DNA from: an uncultured Pelagibacteraceae bacterium
GTDB taxonomy: Bacteria; Pseudomonadota; Alphaproteobacteria; Pelagibacterales; Pelagibacteraceae
Direction: 5' to 3'
NCBI GenBank assembly: GCA_902563435.1
Contig: CACEXE010000001.1
Span: 113,030-177,029 of the forward strand
DNA length: 64,000 bases
The notes below the pieces were generated by a model. The model saw only the letters and a list, made by a program, of their open reading frames with translations, did no database searches and had not been told where the DNA came from. Position 1 is the first letter of the stretch, and each line of letters begins with the position of its first letter. The position numbers and the translations under genes are program-made. Shown one piece after another: positions 18,358 to 27,140 of this stretch.

Positions 18358-18987
18358 ATGGCTCAGAAAGACGTTGGCAACAAAGTACCCATTTATAAAC
18401 TTAAAGAAACAAAAGAGGTTATGGAATTCTATGATGACTGGGGACTAAACAATAAATATGACAAAGACATGCTTGATTGGAATTATACAGGTCCAAAAGA
18501 GACCTCTGAAGTATTTGCAAAATACCAAAAAGAAAAAAATATAAAAATTTATGATGCTGGATGTGGCACAGGCTTAGTTGGTTTAGAGTTAAAAAAATAT
18601 GGTTTTTCTGACTTTTATGGCGCTGATTTATCACAAAAACTTTTAGATTTAGTTCCAAACAATCTTTATAAAAAATTAGAAAGAGTTGATTTAAATAAAC
18701 CAATAAATGAAAAAGATAATGATTACGACGCACTAATGTGTGTTGGAACATTTACTTTTGGTCATGTGAAACCACCAGCTCTTGATGAATTTATAAGAAT
18801 CACAAAAAACAAAGGTCTTATTTGCTTTACAATTAATGAAGGCATTCATGAAGAATATGGTTTTGATAAAAAGATTGAAAAATTAAACGAAGAAAGAAAG
18901 TGGAAGGAATTAGAATTTTTTAAGTCAGATTATATAGCAAGCAAAGATGTCAATGCTTGGTTGGGTCTATATGAAGTTACTAAATAA
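18358..18987 (+). CDS. SAM-dependent methyltransferase (class I)
   Basis: This 209-residue methyltransferase has motif I YDAGCGTGLVGLELKKYG near residues 62-79, the acidic SAM-ribose end ADLSQKLLD, motif IV-like YDALMCVGTFTFGHV and the post-motif region ITKNKGLICFTINEG. The order and spacing resemble the METTL27/WBSCR27-like group. The methyl acceptor is unknown. Its stop overlaps the Rieske oxygenase start by one base, so the two are probably coupled and could modify the same small molecule. Confidence 0.85.
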   Translation: MAQKDVGNKVPIYKLKETKEVMEFYDDWGLNNKYDKDMLDWNYTGPKETSEVFAKYQKEKNIKIYDAGCGTGLVGLELKKYGFSDFYGADLSQKLLDLVPNNLYKKLERVDLNKPINEKDNDYDALMCVGTFTFGHVKPPALDEFIRITKNKGLICFTINEGIHEEYGFDKKIEKLNEERKWKELEFFKSDYIASKDVNAWLGLYEVTK

Positions 18988-20162
18988 TGTCAGAAATTTT
19001 CAAGATTATAGAAAAGAAAAAATTAGATGTTGTCAAACAACCAATTAGTAAAGCACATGGTTTGCCAAATGAATGTTACACAAATAAAGAGTATACTTTA
19101 ATAGAAAGAAAAAAACTTTTTGAAGATAAGTGGACAGTAGTTGGTACTGCTAGCTCATTACCAAAAGCAGGAGACGTAAAACCATTTGATCTATTAGGTC
19201 TCCCACTGCTTATAGTTAGAAATAAAAAAAATAAAATTAAAGTTTTTCATAATATATGTAGTCATAGAGGTGTGAAACTTGTAGATAAACCTGGCAAAAT
19301 TAGAAATGTAATCAGATGTCCTTACCATTCCTGGTCTTATACAGCAGACGGAGAATTATTAGCAACTCCTCATATTGGAGGGATGAACAAACATCACAGT
19401 TCAAAGTTTGATAAATCTAAAAGTAATCTTAAAGAAATAAAATCTTATGTGTGGCTTGATTTAATAATTGTAAATATTAGCAACAATCAAATTCCTTTTG
19501 AAAAATATATCAAACCCTTAGATGATAGATGGGCTAAATTTTGGATCAGTAAAGATAGAGAGTTAATAAATCATGCTAATGATTTTGGATATTTCAAATT
19601 AAAAGCAAAATGTAATTGGAAATTTGCAATTGAAAATTATTGTGAGAGTTATCATTTGCCATGGGTACATCCTGGATTAAATAAATATTCCAAAATAGAT
19701 GATCATTATCATATTCAAGGTTTACCCAATCGATTTGCTGGACAAGGAACAACAAATTATAATCCTAAATTTAAAGGAAAGAAAAAATTTCCAAGCTTTC
19801 CTAATTGGCCAAAAAATAAGGAGCATATTGCAGAGTATGTTGCTCTTTTTCCTAATGTTATGTTAGGTATTCATAAAGATCATTATTATGCATATTGGCT
19901 AGAACCTATAGACCATGAAAATACTTTAGAACATATGGAGATATATTATGTAGGTGAAAAAGCTGCTAAATCTGAAAAATTTAGATCATTGAGAAAACAA
20001 AACCATAAATTGTGGGAGGACATTCAAAAAGAAGATGTAGATATCATTCAACGGATGCAAATAGGCCGCAATTCCAATGCATATAATGGTGGAAATTTTT
20101 CTCCCGATATGGATAATCCCACCCATCAATTTCACAAGTGGGTATCATCGAATCTTGTGTAG
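18987..20162 (+). CDS. Rieske oxygenase, alpha subunit (quaternary-amine or aromatic type)
   Basis: This 391-residue ring-hydroxylating-type oxygenase has Rieske 2Fe-2S ligands Cys91 and His93 (CSHRG) and Cys111 and His114 (CPYHSW). The mononuclear iron ligands sit in NYCESYHLPWVHPG (His223, His228). The family includes choline monooxygenase, glycine betaine monooxygenase GbcA and carnitine oxygenase, and the Trp/Tyr-rich C-terminal half (YYAYWLEP) suits such substrates. In a window full of betaine-type demethylation genes a GbcA-like role is attractive but unproven. No reductase partner lies alongside. Next gene follows after 13 bases. Confidence 0.85.
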   Translation: MSEIFKIIEKKKLDVVKQPISKAHGLPNECYTNKEYTLIERKKLFEDKWTVVGTASSLPKAGDVKPFDLLGLPLLIVRNKKNKIKVFHNICSHRGVKLVDKPGKIRNVIRCPYHSWSYTADGELLATPHIGGMNKHHSSKFDKSKSNLKEIKSYVWLDLIIVNISNNQIPFEKYIKPLDDRWAKFWISKDRELINHANDFGYFKLKAKCNWKFAIENYCESYHLPWVHPGLNKYSKIDDHYHIQGLPNRFAGQGTTNYNPKFKGKKKFPSFPNWPKNKEHIAEYVALFPNVMLGIHKDHYYAYWLEPIDHENTLEHMEIYYVGEKAAKSEKFRSLRKQNHKLWEDIQKEDVDIIQRMQIGRNSNAYNGGNFSPDMDNPTHQFHKWVSSNLV

Positions 20163-20175
20163 AAAGTGATAATTT

Positions 20176-20616
20176 ATGTATAGACCATTACCAGATGAGC
20201 TTACAATTAAGCATTCCCCAATTGAAGGTCTTGGTTTATTTGCAACAAAAGAAATAAAAGCAAATACATTTATTGGTATTACACACATTAGAGACGAACA
20301 ATTCGAAAATAAATATATTAGAACTCCATTAGGTGGATTTTATAATCATTCAGATAGTCCAACAATTCAAAGATTAGTATCAAATGTTTTACCGACTTTA
20401 AAATTTGGTGATCCAATTGATCCAACTGTCAAAGCAAAAAAATTTAACGATAATGATGATAATTTAGAAAACATGTATTACAATTTATTAGAGAAACCTG
20501 ATGCTAAATATTTTTTTATGGTATCAATAAAAGATCTAAAGCCAGGTGATGAACTTTGTGCAAATTATAATCTTTATACTTACCCAAAGACTGGTGTGGG
20601 TATTCAAATGCTATAA
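20176..20616 (+). CDS. SET-domain protein
   Basis: This is a compact 146-residue SET-domain protein. IKHSPIEGLGLFATKEIKAN is the N-terminal SET strand pattern, GGFYNHSDSPTIQR carries the NHS motif (usually NHSCxPN), and LKPGDELCANYNLY carries the ELxxxY motif that closes the SAM site. It is probably a protein lysine methyltransferase with an unknown target. It follows the Rieske gene and precedes the kinase gene by eight bases, so it is likely co-transcribed. Confidence 0.85.
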   Translation: MYRPLPDELTIKHSPIEGLGLFATKEIKANTFIGITHIRDEQFENKYIRTPLGGFYNHSDSPTIQRLVSNVLPTLKFGDPIDPTVKAKKFNDNDDNLENMYYNLLEKPDAKYFFMVSIKDLKPGDELCANYNLYTYPKTGVGIQML

Positions 20617-20624
20617 TTTTTTAA

Positions 20625-21035
20625 GTGAAAATAATTTTAATAATGGGTTTACCAGGAGCAGGCAAAACTACTTTAGCTGAGCAACTGGCTCCAAAACTTA
20701 ATGCAAAAAGATTAAATGCAGACGAAGTTAGAAAAGCTGCAGATGATTGGGATTTCTCAGAAGAAGGAAGAAAAAGACAAGCAAAAAGAATGGCAGATTT
20801 TGCATTAAAATTAAAAAGCAAAGGTAATTTTGTAGTTGCTGATTTTATTTGCCCTACACCAGAAGCAAGGAGTTTGTTTCCTGCTGACTACACAATTTGG
20901 GTAGACACAATTAAAGAAGGAAGATTTGAAGACACAAATCAGATGTTTATAAAGCCTGAAAAATATGATTTTCATGTGACCTCTCAAGATGCTAGTGTTT
21001 GGGCTGAAAAAATTATAAAGGAGATAGGCCAATGA
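20625..21035 (+). CDS. P-loop kinase, adenylylsulfate-kinase-like
   Basis: This 136-residue protein uses a GTG start (20625). Walker A GLPGAGKTTLAEQLAP lies at residues 8-23, followed by LNADEVRKAADDWDFSEEGR, which matches the CysC/AAA_33 kinase layout (N-x-D-x-x-R). VVADFICPTPEARSLF is the CysC-like lid. It is shorter than CysC (about 200), so it may phosphorylate a sugar, nucleoside or other small acceptor. It overlaps the nucleotidyltransferase by four bases (ATGA), strongly suggesting the two work on the same metabolite. Confidence 0.8.
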   Translation: MKIILIMGLPGAGKTTLAEQLAPKLNAKRLNADEVRKAADDWDFSEEGRKRQAKRMADFALKLKSKGNFVVADFICPTPEARSLFPADYTIWVDTIKEGRFEDTNQMFIKPEKYDFHVTSQDASVWAEKIIKEIGQ

Positions 21036-21406
21036 GTTATGAATGGGATAATAAAAAACCAACTGCACAGATGCTTGGAAGATGGCAACCTTTCCACGAA
21101 GGTCACTACACTTTATTTAAAGAAATTATAAAAAAAACTGGTCAAGTTTGTATTCAAATTAGAGATGTTCAGGGTGTTGATGATAACCCTTTTGATTTTG
21201 AAACAGTAAAAAAAAATATAGAAGATAAATTAAATCCAGAATTTAATGGTAGATTTAAAATAATGATGGTCCCTAATATAACAAACATATGCTATGGAAG
21301 GGGTGTAGGGTATAAAATTGAAGAAATAGTCTTATCTGAGGAAATACAAAAAATTTCAGCTACCAAAATAAGAGCTAAAATGAGAGAAGACGGCAAGCTA
21401 AAATAG
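21032..21406 (+). CDS. Cytidylyltransferase-like nucleotidyltransferase
   Basis: This 124-residue nucleotidyltransferase has the N-terminal MLGRWQPFHEGHYTLF, containing the HxGH-type motif (HEGH) of the cytidylyltransferase superfamily, and the C-terminal ISATKIRAKM, the ISxTxxR motif that binds the nucleotide phosphates. It is small but has both ends of the active site. Paired by overlap with a kinase, it could activate a phosphorylated compound as a nucleotide conjugate. The substrate is unknown. Confidence 0.8.
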   Translation: MSYEWDNKKPTAQMLGRWQPFHEGHYTLFKEIIKKTGQVCIQIRDVQGVDDNPFDFETVKKNIEDKLNPEFNGRFKIMMVPNITNICYGRGVGYKIEEIVLSEEIQKISATKIRAKMREDGKLK

Positions 21407-21422
21407 GAAAGACGAACTCATT

Positions 21423-22196
21423 ATGAATGTTAAGATCAAAAAATTAGGCAATGGTATAAGCAATGTAATAATAAATGATCCAAAAACATATAATTCATTA
21501 TCATTTAAAACTTTAGGAGATCTTTTAAAAACTTTTATTAAACTTGATAAAGACAATAATACTAGAGTAATAATTTTAGAAGGATCAGGCAAAGGTTTCA
21601 GTGCAGGACATAATTTAAAAGAAGTTGGAGGAATAAAAAATAGATCAAATCACTTAAAATTATTTAACTTGTGTTCAAAATTAATGATGAAAATTGTTGA
21701 GGGAAAAAAACCAGTCATAGCAAAAGTTCACGGTGCAGCTTATGCTGCAGGCTGCCAATTAGCTGCGAGTTGTGACTTAGCTTACAGCACAACAACAGCT
21801 ACATTTGCAACTCCTGGTGTAAATATCGGATTGTTTTGTAGTACGCCAATGGTTGCTGTTAGTAGAAAGGTGACTAGAAAAATTATGATGAAGATGCTTT
21901 TAACTGGAGAACCAATAAATGCTAAATATGCAAAAGATATTGGTTTAATCAATGATTGTTATTCAAGTAAAAAACTTAATTCAGAAGTTCTAAAAATTGC
22001 TAAAACCATTTCTTCAAAATCAAATTTAACAATTAAAATTGGTAAGCAAGCTTTCTACAAACAATTAGAAATGCCATTAGGAGATGCATACAAATTTACA
22101 AGTAAAATGATGACTTTAAATATGGCTTCACAAGATGCAAAAGAAGGAATATCAGCTTTCTTACAAAAAAGAAAACCTGACTGGAAAAATAAATAA
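21423..22196 (+). CDS. Enoyl-CoA hydratase/isomerase family protein
   Basis: This 257-residue crotonase-fold protein has the oxyanion-hole segments GKGFSAGHNLKEV near 60 and AAYAAGCQLAASCDLAYS near 105. Where classical hydratases place their two catalytic glutamates, the region ATPGVNIGLFCSTPMV has no clear Glu, so the reaction may not be standard hydration. The C-terminal AKEGISAFLQKRKPDWKNK is typical (EGxxAFxxKRxPxF). The human homologue group is ECHDC3-like. Specific substrate unknown. Confidence 0.88.
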   Translation: MNVKIKKLGNGISNVIINDPKTYNSLSFKTLGDLLKTFIKLDKDNNTRVIILEGSGKGFSAGHNLKEVGGIKNRSNHLKLFNLCSKLMMKIVEGKKPVIAKVHGAAYAAGCQLAASCDLAYSTTTATFATPGVNIGLFCSTPMVAVSRKVTRKIMMKMLLTGEPINAKYAKDIGLINDCYSSKKLNSEVLKIAKTISSKSNLTIKIGKQAFYKQLEMPLGDAYKFTSKMMTLNMASQDAKEGISAFLQKRKPDWKNK

Positions 22197-22217
22197 TAAT
22201 TATATTAAAATTAAATT

Positions 22218-22685
22218 ATGAACGACGATCAAATTAAATCCATTTTAAGAAAATCAAAAGTCATTGCAATGATTGGCGTTAGTTCTGAGAAAAAAGGGGA
22301 AGATAAAAAAAATCTTAAAAGAAAACCAGCAAATGTAGTCATGAAGTATATGCAAAACTTTGGTTATAAAGTGATACCCATAAACCCTTTTGCAGTAGGC
22401 GAAATTGTAAATGGTGAACCAATGGTTGAAAGTTTAGATAAAGTCAAGGAAGAGATCGATATAGTCGATGTCTTTAGACCTTCAAACGAAGCAGAGGGTA
22501 TTGCAAAAGAAGCGGTTAAAAAAGGAACTAAAGTATTATGGTTACAGTATGGAATTCATAATAATGAAGCTCAAGCGATTGCTGACAAGGAAAATATTGA
22601 ATTTATTTCTAACAGATGCATAAAACAGGAATATCAAAAACTTTTTCAAAAATCTAATCCAGTTTTTCCAGTTCTGAAAGATTAA
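22218..22685 (+). CDS. CoA-binding domain protein
   Basis: This 155-residue Rossmann protein belongs to the YccU-type CoA_binding_2 family. SKVIAMIGVSSEKKGED, PANVVMKYMQNFGYKVIPIN, VDVFRPSNEA and LWLQYGIHNNEA are the family pattern in order. The C-terminal ISNRCIKQEY holds the conserved cysteine (usually DRCxxxE). The biochemical role is not established. Its stop overlaps the next ATG. Confidence 0.88.
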   Translation: MNDDQIKSILRKSKVIAMIGVSSEKKGEDKKNLKRKPANVVMKYMQNFGYKVIPINPFAVGEIVNGEPMVESLDKVKEEIDIVDVFRPSNEAEGIAKEAVKKGTKVLWLQYGIHNNEAQAIADKENIEFISNRCIKQEYQKLFQKSNPVFPVLKD

Positions 22686-23254
22686 TGAAAAAAATATTTT
22701 TGGTTTATGGTCATTATAATAAAAAATCTTTCAATTCAGCAATCAAAGATGCTTTTATAAAATCAGCAGAAGAGAAAGGTCATTCAGTAGAATGTATAGA
22801 CTTATATAAAGAAAAGTTTAACCCAGTGTATGCTGGCGAAAAAGCTGACGAAGTAGTTTTAGATCACAGAAAAAAAATAGATGAAACCGATTTAATTGTC
22901 CTTGTAGCACCTATTTGGAACTATAGAATGCCAGCAATATTAGAGGGTTGGATAGATAAAGTATTAGCACCACCTTGGGCTTTTTCTTTTAAGAAACTTA
23001 TCGGTAACCATGGTTACGCTGTAGGAAAACTAAAAAGTAAAAAAGCTATTATTTTCTGTACATACGGCTCTCCAAGGTTTTCAATTTCAGATTTTTTTTT
23101 AAATTTACCGCTCAGAAGAATTAAAAAAGGTATTTTTAATAAGTGTGGTATTTATGACATTACCTATAAACGATATTTTGCTGTACCATTTGTTTCAAAT
23201 GAAAAAAGAATTAAATTTTTGGAAGATGTTAAAAATACAGCCAGCAATCTATAG
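22685..23254 (+). CDS. NAD(P)H dehydrogenase (quinone)/flavodoxin-like protein
   Basis: This 189-residue flavodoxin-fold protein of the KefF/MdaB/NQO1 type has FLVYGHYNKKSFNSAIKDAF (FMN phosphate loop), the central APIWNYRMPAILEGWIDKVL (PxYWxxxPAxLKxWxDRV) and FCTYGSPRF. It likely reduces quinones or nitro-compounds with two electrons from NAD(P)H using FMN. The signature helix and length are normal. The next gene starts inside its last codons. Confidence 0.87.
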   Translation: MKKIFLVYGHYNKKSFNSAIKDAFIKSAEEKGHSVECIDLYKEKFNPVYAGEKADEVVLDHRKKIDETDLIVLVAPIWNYRMPAILEGWIDKVLAPPWAFSFKKLIGNHGYAVGKLKSKKAIIFCTYGSPRFSISDFFLNLPLRRIKKGIFNKCGIYDITYKRYFAVPFVSNEKRIKFLEDVKNTASNL

Positions 23255-23699
23255 TATTTTTTTTTTATTTATTTTTTCATTTAATGAATTATCTGCTGAG
23301 ATAAGAAAACCAAATCCAGAGATAAAGCCAAAAGAAGTTATTGAGATTCAACTCAATGCTTTAATGAAGAATGATAGTCCTGAAAAAGATAGTGGTATAA
23401 TTCAAACCTGGTTTTTTGCTCACCCAAACAATCAAAGAGTTACAGGACCTATTGAGAGATTTAAAAACATGATTAAGACCGATTCTTATTCGATGCTTTT
23501 AAATCATGAAAATTATGAAATTGTAGAAGTTTATAAATCAAAAGGTGTTTCGACATTTGAAGTGACCATAATGGATAAAGATAAAAAATATTACAAATTC
23601 AAATGGCAAGTTGAAAAATATGAAATTGACGGATTTTTAAAAAATTGTTGGCTAACTACAGCTGTATCTCAACCAATGCCAATGGGATCATCTATTTAA
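23226..23699 (+). CDS. Exported DUF4864-like protein
   Basis: I place the start at the ATG at 23226, preceded by GGAAG. This gives a 157-residue protein with a signal peptide (KIQPAIYSIFFLFIFSFNEL then SAE). An upstream in-frame ATG at 23145 would overlap the previous gene by 110 bases and spoil the signal peptide. The mature part, with NALMKNDSPEKDSGI, FAHPNNQRVTGP and KFKWQVEKYEIDGFLKNCWL, resembles from memory the DUF4864 family. Function unknown. It overlaps the previous gene by 29 bases. Confidence 0.7.
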   Translation: MLKIQPAIYSIFFLFIFSFNELSAEIRKPNPEIKPKEVIEIQLNALMKNDSPEKDSGIIQTWFFAHPNNQRVTGPIERFKNMIKTDSYSMLLNHENYEIVEVYKSKGVSTFEVTIMDKDKKYYKFKWQVEKYEIDGFLKNCWLTTAVSQPMPMGSSI

Positions 23700-23914
23700 T
23701 GAAAAAACCTAGTTTTCCAGTACGAATTGCAATACTAATGGCAATACTTTGCATCCCACCAATTGGTGCCACTCAGATAGGATGGTATTATTTTGGGCAA
23801 ACTATGGGAGTAAATTTTGGTATGGCCGCAGGAGTGGTGAGTGTAATTACTGCCGCATATTTAATGTACCAAATGGGTTGGAGAGATGACGATGATGATG
23901 ATTATGACTATTAG
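23699..23914 (+). CDS. Small two-span membrane protein with acidic tail
   Basis: This 71-residue protein starts at the ATG that overlaps the preceding stop (TAATG at 23697-23701). Two hydrophobic segments (about residues 8-28 and 40-58) are followed by a short tail WRDDDDDDYDY. Not recognised. The overlap and intact frame support it as a real gene, translated with the exported protein upstream. Confidence 0.68.
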   Translation: MKKPSFPVRIAILMAILCIPPIGATQIGWYYFGQTMGVNFGMAAGVVSVITAAYLMYQMGWRDDDDDDYDY

Positions 23915-23954
23915 AATTATGTTTAGTTTATAAGAAAAATTTAGTAAAAATCGC

Positions 23955-26390
23955 ATGATGAAATCAAAAGCAAAAGTTGTAGTAGTAGGTGGTGGAGTTG
24001 TTGGTGTTAGTGCTCTGTATCACTTAGCTAAAAAGGGCTGGTCTGATGTTGTTTTGATTGAAAGAAAGGAATTAACCTCAGGTTCAACATGGCATGCAGC
24101 TGGATTACTTCCATTATTTAATATGAGCTACTCAGTTGGCCAATTACATAAATATGCTGTTAACCTTTATAAAAGCTTAGAAGAAGAAACAGGAAAGAAT
24201 GTTGGATTTAGTGTTGTGTCAAATATTAGATTAGCAAACAATAAAGATAGAATGGATGAATATCATCAGTACGCTGGTGTTGCAAAAACTATTGGGGTTG
24301 ACGTAAAATTTTTAACGCCAGATCAAGTAAAAGAAATTTGGCCTTTGTGTCATACAGATGATTTAATAGGAGCAATTCAACATCCTGAAGATGGATATAT
24401 TCAACCTGCAGATTTAACACAAGCATTAGCTACGGGCGCGAGAAATAGAGGTGCTGAGATTTACAGAAATACAACAGTTCTGGCGATGAAACAAAATAAA
24501 GATGGATGGGTTGTTGAAACAGATAAAGGATCTATAGAATGCGAACACGTAATTTCTTGTTCAGGAAATTTTGCTAGACAAACTGGTAAGATGGTTGGTT
24601 TAGATATTCCAGTAATACCAGTTGAACATCAATATATTGTAACAGAACCACATCCGGAAATTCAAAAAAGAAAAAAAGAAGGTCTTCCAGAAATGGGAGT
24701 TTTAAGAGATAGTGATAGCAGATGGTACATGAGAGAAGAAGCAGGTGGTTTAATTTTAGGACCATATGAAGATGGTGCTCCTGCCTGTTATGTAGATGGT
24801 CCTTCAAAGGAATCTGAGTATGAACTTTTTCAAGAAGATCTAGATAGACTTGCTCCTCATATTGAAGGAGCTATTCATAGAGTTCCAGCATTTGGAGAAG
24901 TAGGAGTTAAAAAAGTTTATAATGGCGCAATTTGTTATACTCCAGATGGAAATCCGATAGTTGGTCCTGCATGGGGATTAAAGAACTTTTGGATTAATGA
25001 AGGTCATAGTTTTGGCATTACTGCAGCTGGTGGAGCTGGATGGCAACTAGCAGAGTGGATCGTTGATGGTGAACCCACTATTGACATGCTTGGTGTAGAG
25101 CCAAGAAGATATGGAGATTATTGTTCAAAATCGTATCTTAAAGAAAAAAATGAAGAAGCTTATAGCCATGTATTTATAACTCACTTTCCAGACGAGGAAA
25201 GACCAGCCGCAAGACCTTTAAGAACAGCACCATGTTATGACAGAATGAAAAATCTTGGTGCAGTTTTTGGCCAAAAATTTGGATGGGAAAGACCAAACTT
25301 TTTTGCAACTGATGGTATGGAACAAAAAGATGATTGGTCATTCAGAAGATCTAATTGGTTCAAGGCAGTTGAAAAAGAGTGTAAAAATGTAAAAGAAAAT
25401 GTTGGTTTACTAGATATGACTGCATTTGCTAAATGTAGAATTAAAGGACCAGGAGCTGAAGAATTTTTAGATAAGTTGGTAGCTAATAAATTACCAAAAA
25501 AGGTTGGTAGAATTAATTTATGCCACGCATTAAATACCAAAGGTGGTGTTCACTCAGAATTTACAATTATGAGAGAGTCAGAAAATAGTTTTTATCTTGT
25601 TTCTGCCGGGGCTTACCAAAGATTAGATCACGATTGGATATTTGGTTGGATGCCAAAAGATGGATCAGTTCAATTTGAGAACTTAACAAATAGTAAAGGT
25701 GTACTTGTAGTATCAGGACCGAAAGCAAGAGAATTAATGCAAAGGGTGTCAAATGATGATTTTTCAAATGAAAATTTTAAATGGCTAAGCGCAAAACAAG
25801 TAGATGTAGGTTTTGCACCAGTAAATGCAATGAGAGTTAATTTTGTTGGAGAGCTAGGATGGGAACTTCATCATCCTATTGAATATCAAAATCATATTTT
25901 CGATAAACTTATGGATGCTGGTCAAGACTTAGGTTTAAAACCTTATGGTATCAGAGCAATGAACAGTTTAAGAGTTGAAAAATCCTACAAACTAGTTGGA
26001 ACTGAATTATCAATTGAGTATTCACCTTACGAAAGTGGTTTAGATAGATTTATTCATCCAAACAAAGGAAGTTTTATTGGACTTGATGCTTTAAATAAAT
26101 GGAGAGAAAAAGGCTTTGATAATAAGCTTGTTACTCTAGAGGTTCACGAAACTAGTGATGCGGATGTACTCGGAAACAACCCAATTTATGAAAATGGTAG
26201 TGTTGTAGGTCGTGCAACTGGTGGTGATTTTGGATTTAGACTAGGAAAATCTATCGCACTAGGAATGGTTAAACCTGAGTTAGCAAATGTTGGACAAAAA
26301 CTAAGGATTGATATACTTGGTAAAATGCATGAGGCAACAATTTTAGAAGAAAGTCCTTACGATGCAGAAAATAAATTATTGAGAGCTTAA
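23955..26390 (+). CDS. Dimethylglycine/sarcosine dehydrogenase-like FAD-GcvT fusion protein (copy 1)
   Basis: This 811-residue protein has an N-terminal DAO FAD domain ([20 protein letters not shown] near residue 7) and [12 protein letters not shown], the His-containing motif where family members carry covalent FAD. A middle FAO_M domain ends near 430, and the C-terminal GcvT/THF domain carries [10 protein letters not shown] and a [11 protein letters not shown] barrel segment. Such enzymes remove methyl groups from dimethylglycine or sarcosine onto THF and give electrons to ETF. Here etfB, etfA and ETF-QO follow directly, which fits exactly. A second ATG lies one codon in. The exact substrate is inferred. 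Confidence 0.9.
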   Translation: MMKSKAKVVVVGGGVVGVSALYHLAKKGWSDVVLIERKELTSGSTWHAAGLLPLFNMSYSVGQLHKYAVNLYKSLEEETGKNVGFSVVSNIRLANNKDRMDEYHQYAGVAKTIGVDVKFLTPDQVKEIWPLCHTDDLIGAIQHPEDGYIQPADLTQALATGARNRGAEIYRNTTVLAMKQNKDGWVVETDKGSIECEHVISCSGNFARQTGKMVGLDIPVIPVEHQYIVTEPHPEIQKRKKEGLPEMGVLRDSDSRWYMREEAGGLILGPYEDGAPACYVDGPSKESEYELFQEDLDRLAPHIEGAIHRVPAFGEVGVKKVYNGAICYTPDGNPIVGPAWGLKNFWINEGHSFGITAAGGAGWQLAEWIVDGEPTIDMLGVEPRRYGDYCSKSYLKEKNEEAYSHVFITHFPDEERPAARPLRTAPCYDRMKNLGAVFGQKFGWERPNFFATDGMEQKDDWSFRRSNWFKAVEKECKNVKENVGLLDMTAFAKCRIKGPGAEEFLDKLVANKLPKKVGRINLCHALNTKGGVHSEFTIMRESENSFYLVSAGAYQRLDHDWIFGWMPKDGSVQFENLTNSKGVLVVSGPKARELMQRVSNDDFSNENFKWLSAKQVDVGFAPVNAMRVNFVGELGWELHHPIEYQNHIFDKLMDAGQDLGLKPYGIRAMNSLRVEKSYKLVGTELSIEYSPYESGLDRFIHPNKGSFIGLDALNKWREKGFDNKLVTLEVHETSDADVLGNNPIYENGSVVGRATGGDFGFRLGKSIALGMVKPELANVGQKLRIDILGKMHEATILEESPYDAENKLLRA

Positions 26391-26989
26391 TGAAAATTTT
26401 AGTCGCTGTAAAAAGGGTTATTGATTATAACGTTCAAATTAGAGTTAAAGAGGATGGTAGTGGTGTAGTTACTGATAACGTTAAAATGTCAACGAACCCA
26501 CCAGATGACAATGCTATTGAGGAAGCTGTAAAAATAAAAGAGTCAGGTAAAGCAACAGAAATAATAGCAGTTACTGTTGGTGAAGAGAAAGCTCAAGAGA
26601 CAGTTAGAAAAGCTTTAGCAGTAGGAGCGGATAGAGGAATTCATGTAAAGGTTGATGGTATCATTGAACCTCTTGCTGTATCTAAAATATTAAAAAAAAT
26701 TGTTGAAAAAGAAAATCCAGATTTAGTATTTATGGGAAAACAAGCAATTGATGATGACTGCAATCAAACAGGTCAAATGTTAGCGGCACATTTAAATTGG
26801 CCACAAGCAACTTTTGCCTCAAAAATTGAGGTAAACGATCAATCATTACAAGTTACTAGAGAGGTAGATGAAGGTCTTGAAACTATAGAAGTTAATACAC
26901 CAGCTATTGTTACATGTGATTTAAGATTAAATGAGCCAAGATATGCGTCACTGCCAAATATAATGAAAGCTAAAAAAAAAACCTATTGA
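26390..26989 (+). CDS. etfB: Electron transfer flavoprotein beta subunit, frameshifted
   Basis: The frame encodes [20 protein letters not shown], the nucleotide-binding region [20 protein letters not shown] and the dehydrogenase-docking signature [20 protein letters not shown]. It then hits TGA at 26987-26989 and stops at 199 residues, about 50 short of the family. The stop is caused by one extra A in the A10 run at 26972-26981. With nine A's the frame continues to TAA at 27138-27140, giving a normal 249-residue ETF beta that overlaps etfA. ETF carries electrons from the dehydrogenase to ETF-QO. The break is either an assembly error, a real mutation or rescued by slippage. Confidence 0.9.
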   Translation: MKILVAVKRVIDYNVQIRVKEDGSGVVTDNVKMSTNPPDDNAIEEAVKIKESGKATEIIAVTVGEEKAQETVRKALAVGADRGIHVKVDGIIEPLAVSKILKKIVEKENPDLVFMGKQAIDDDCNQTGQMLAAHLNWPQATFASKIEVNDQSLQVTREVDEGLETIEVNTPAIVTCDLRLNEPRYASLPNIMKAKKKTY

Positions 26990-27140
26990 ACAGATTAATG
27001 CGTCAGATCTAGGAGTTGATACAAACCCTAGAATAGAACATATTAAGATTGAAGAACCACCGAAAAGAAAAGCGGGTATAAAAGTTGCTAGTGTTGAGGA
27101 ATTAGTGCAAAAATTAAAAAATGAGGCTAAGGTAATTTAA
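26982..27140 (+). pseudogene. etfB: Out-of-frame C-terminal part of etfB
   Basis: Reading from 26982 in the +1-shifted frame gives 52 further residues beginning [13 protein letters not shown], including PRIEHIKIEEPPKRKAG and ending KNEAKVI before TAA. This is the C-terminal arm that ETF beta uses to wrap the alpha subunit, with the usual PxRxxG segment. It has no convincing start of its own and is intact apart from the single-base shift at the A10 run, so the lesion is recent or artefactual. Confidence 0.85.

Noticed and set aside
23145-23699. Longer start for the DUF4864-like protein at 23145
   Set aside because: It would overlap the preceding gene by 110 bases and bury the signal peptide; the ATG at 23226 gives a clean exported protein.
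26390-26989. etfB as a naturally shortened 199-residue ETF beta
   Set aside because: The downstream 52 codons are intact in the shifted frame and end exactly at the etfA start, so the short form is a product of the A-run indel, not a real variant family.
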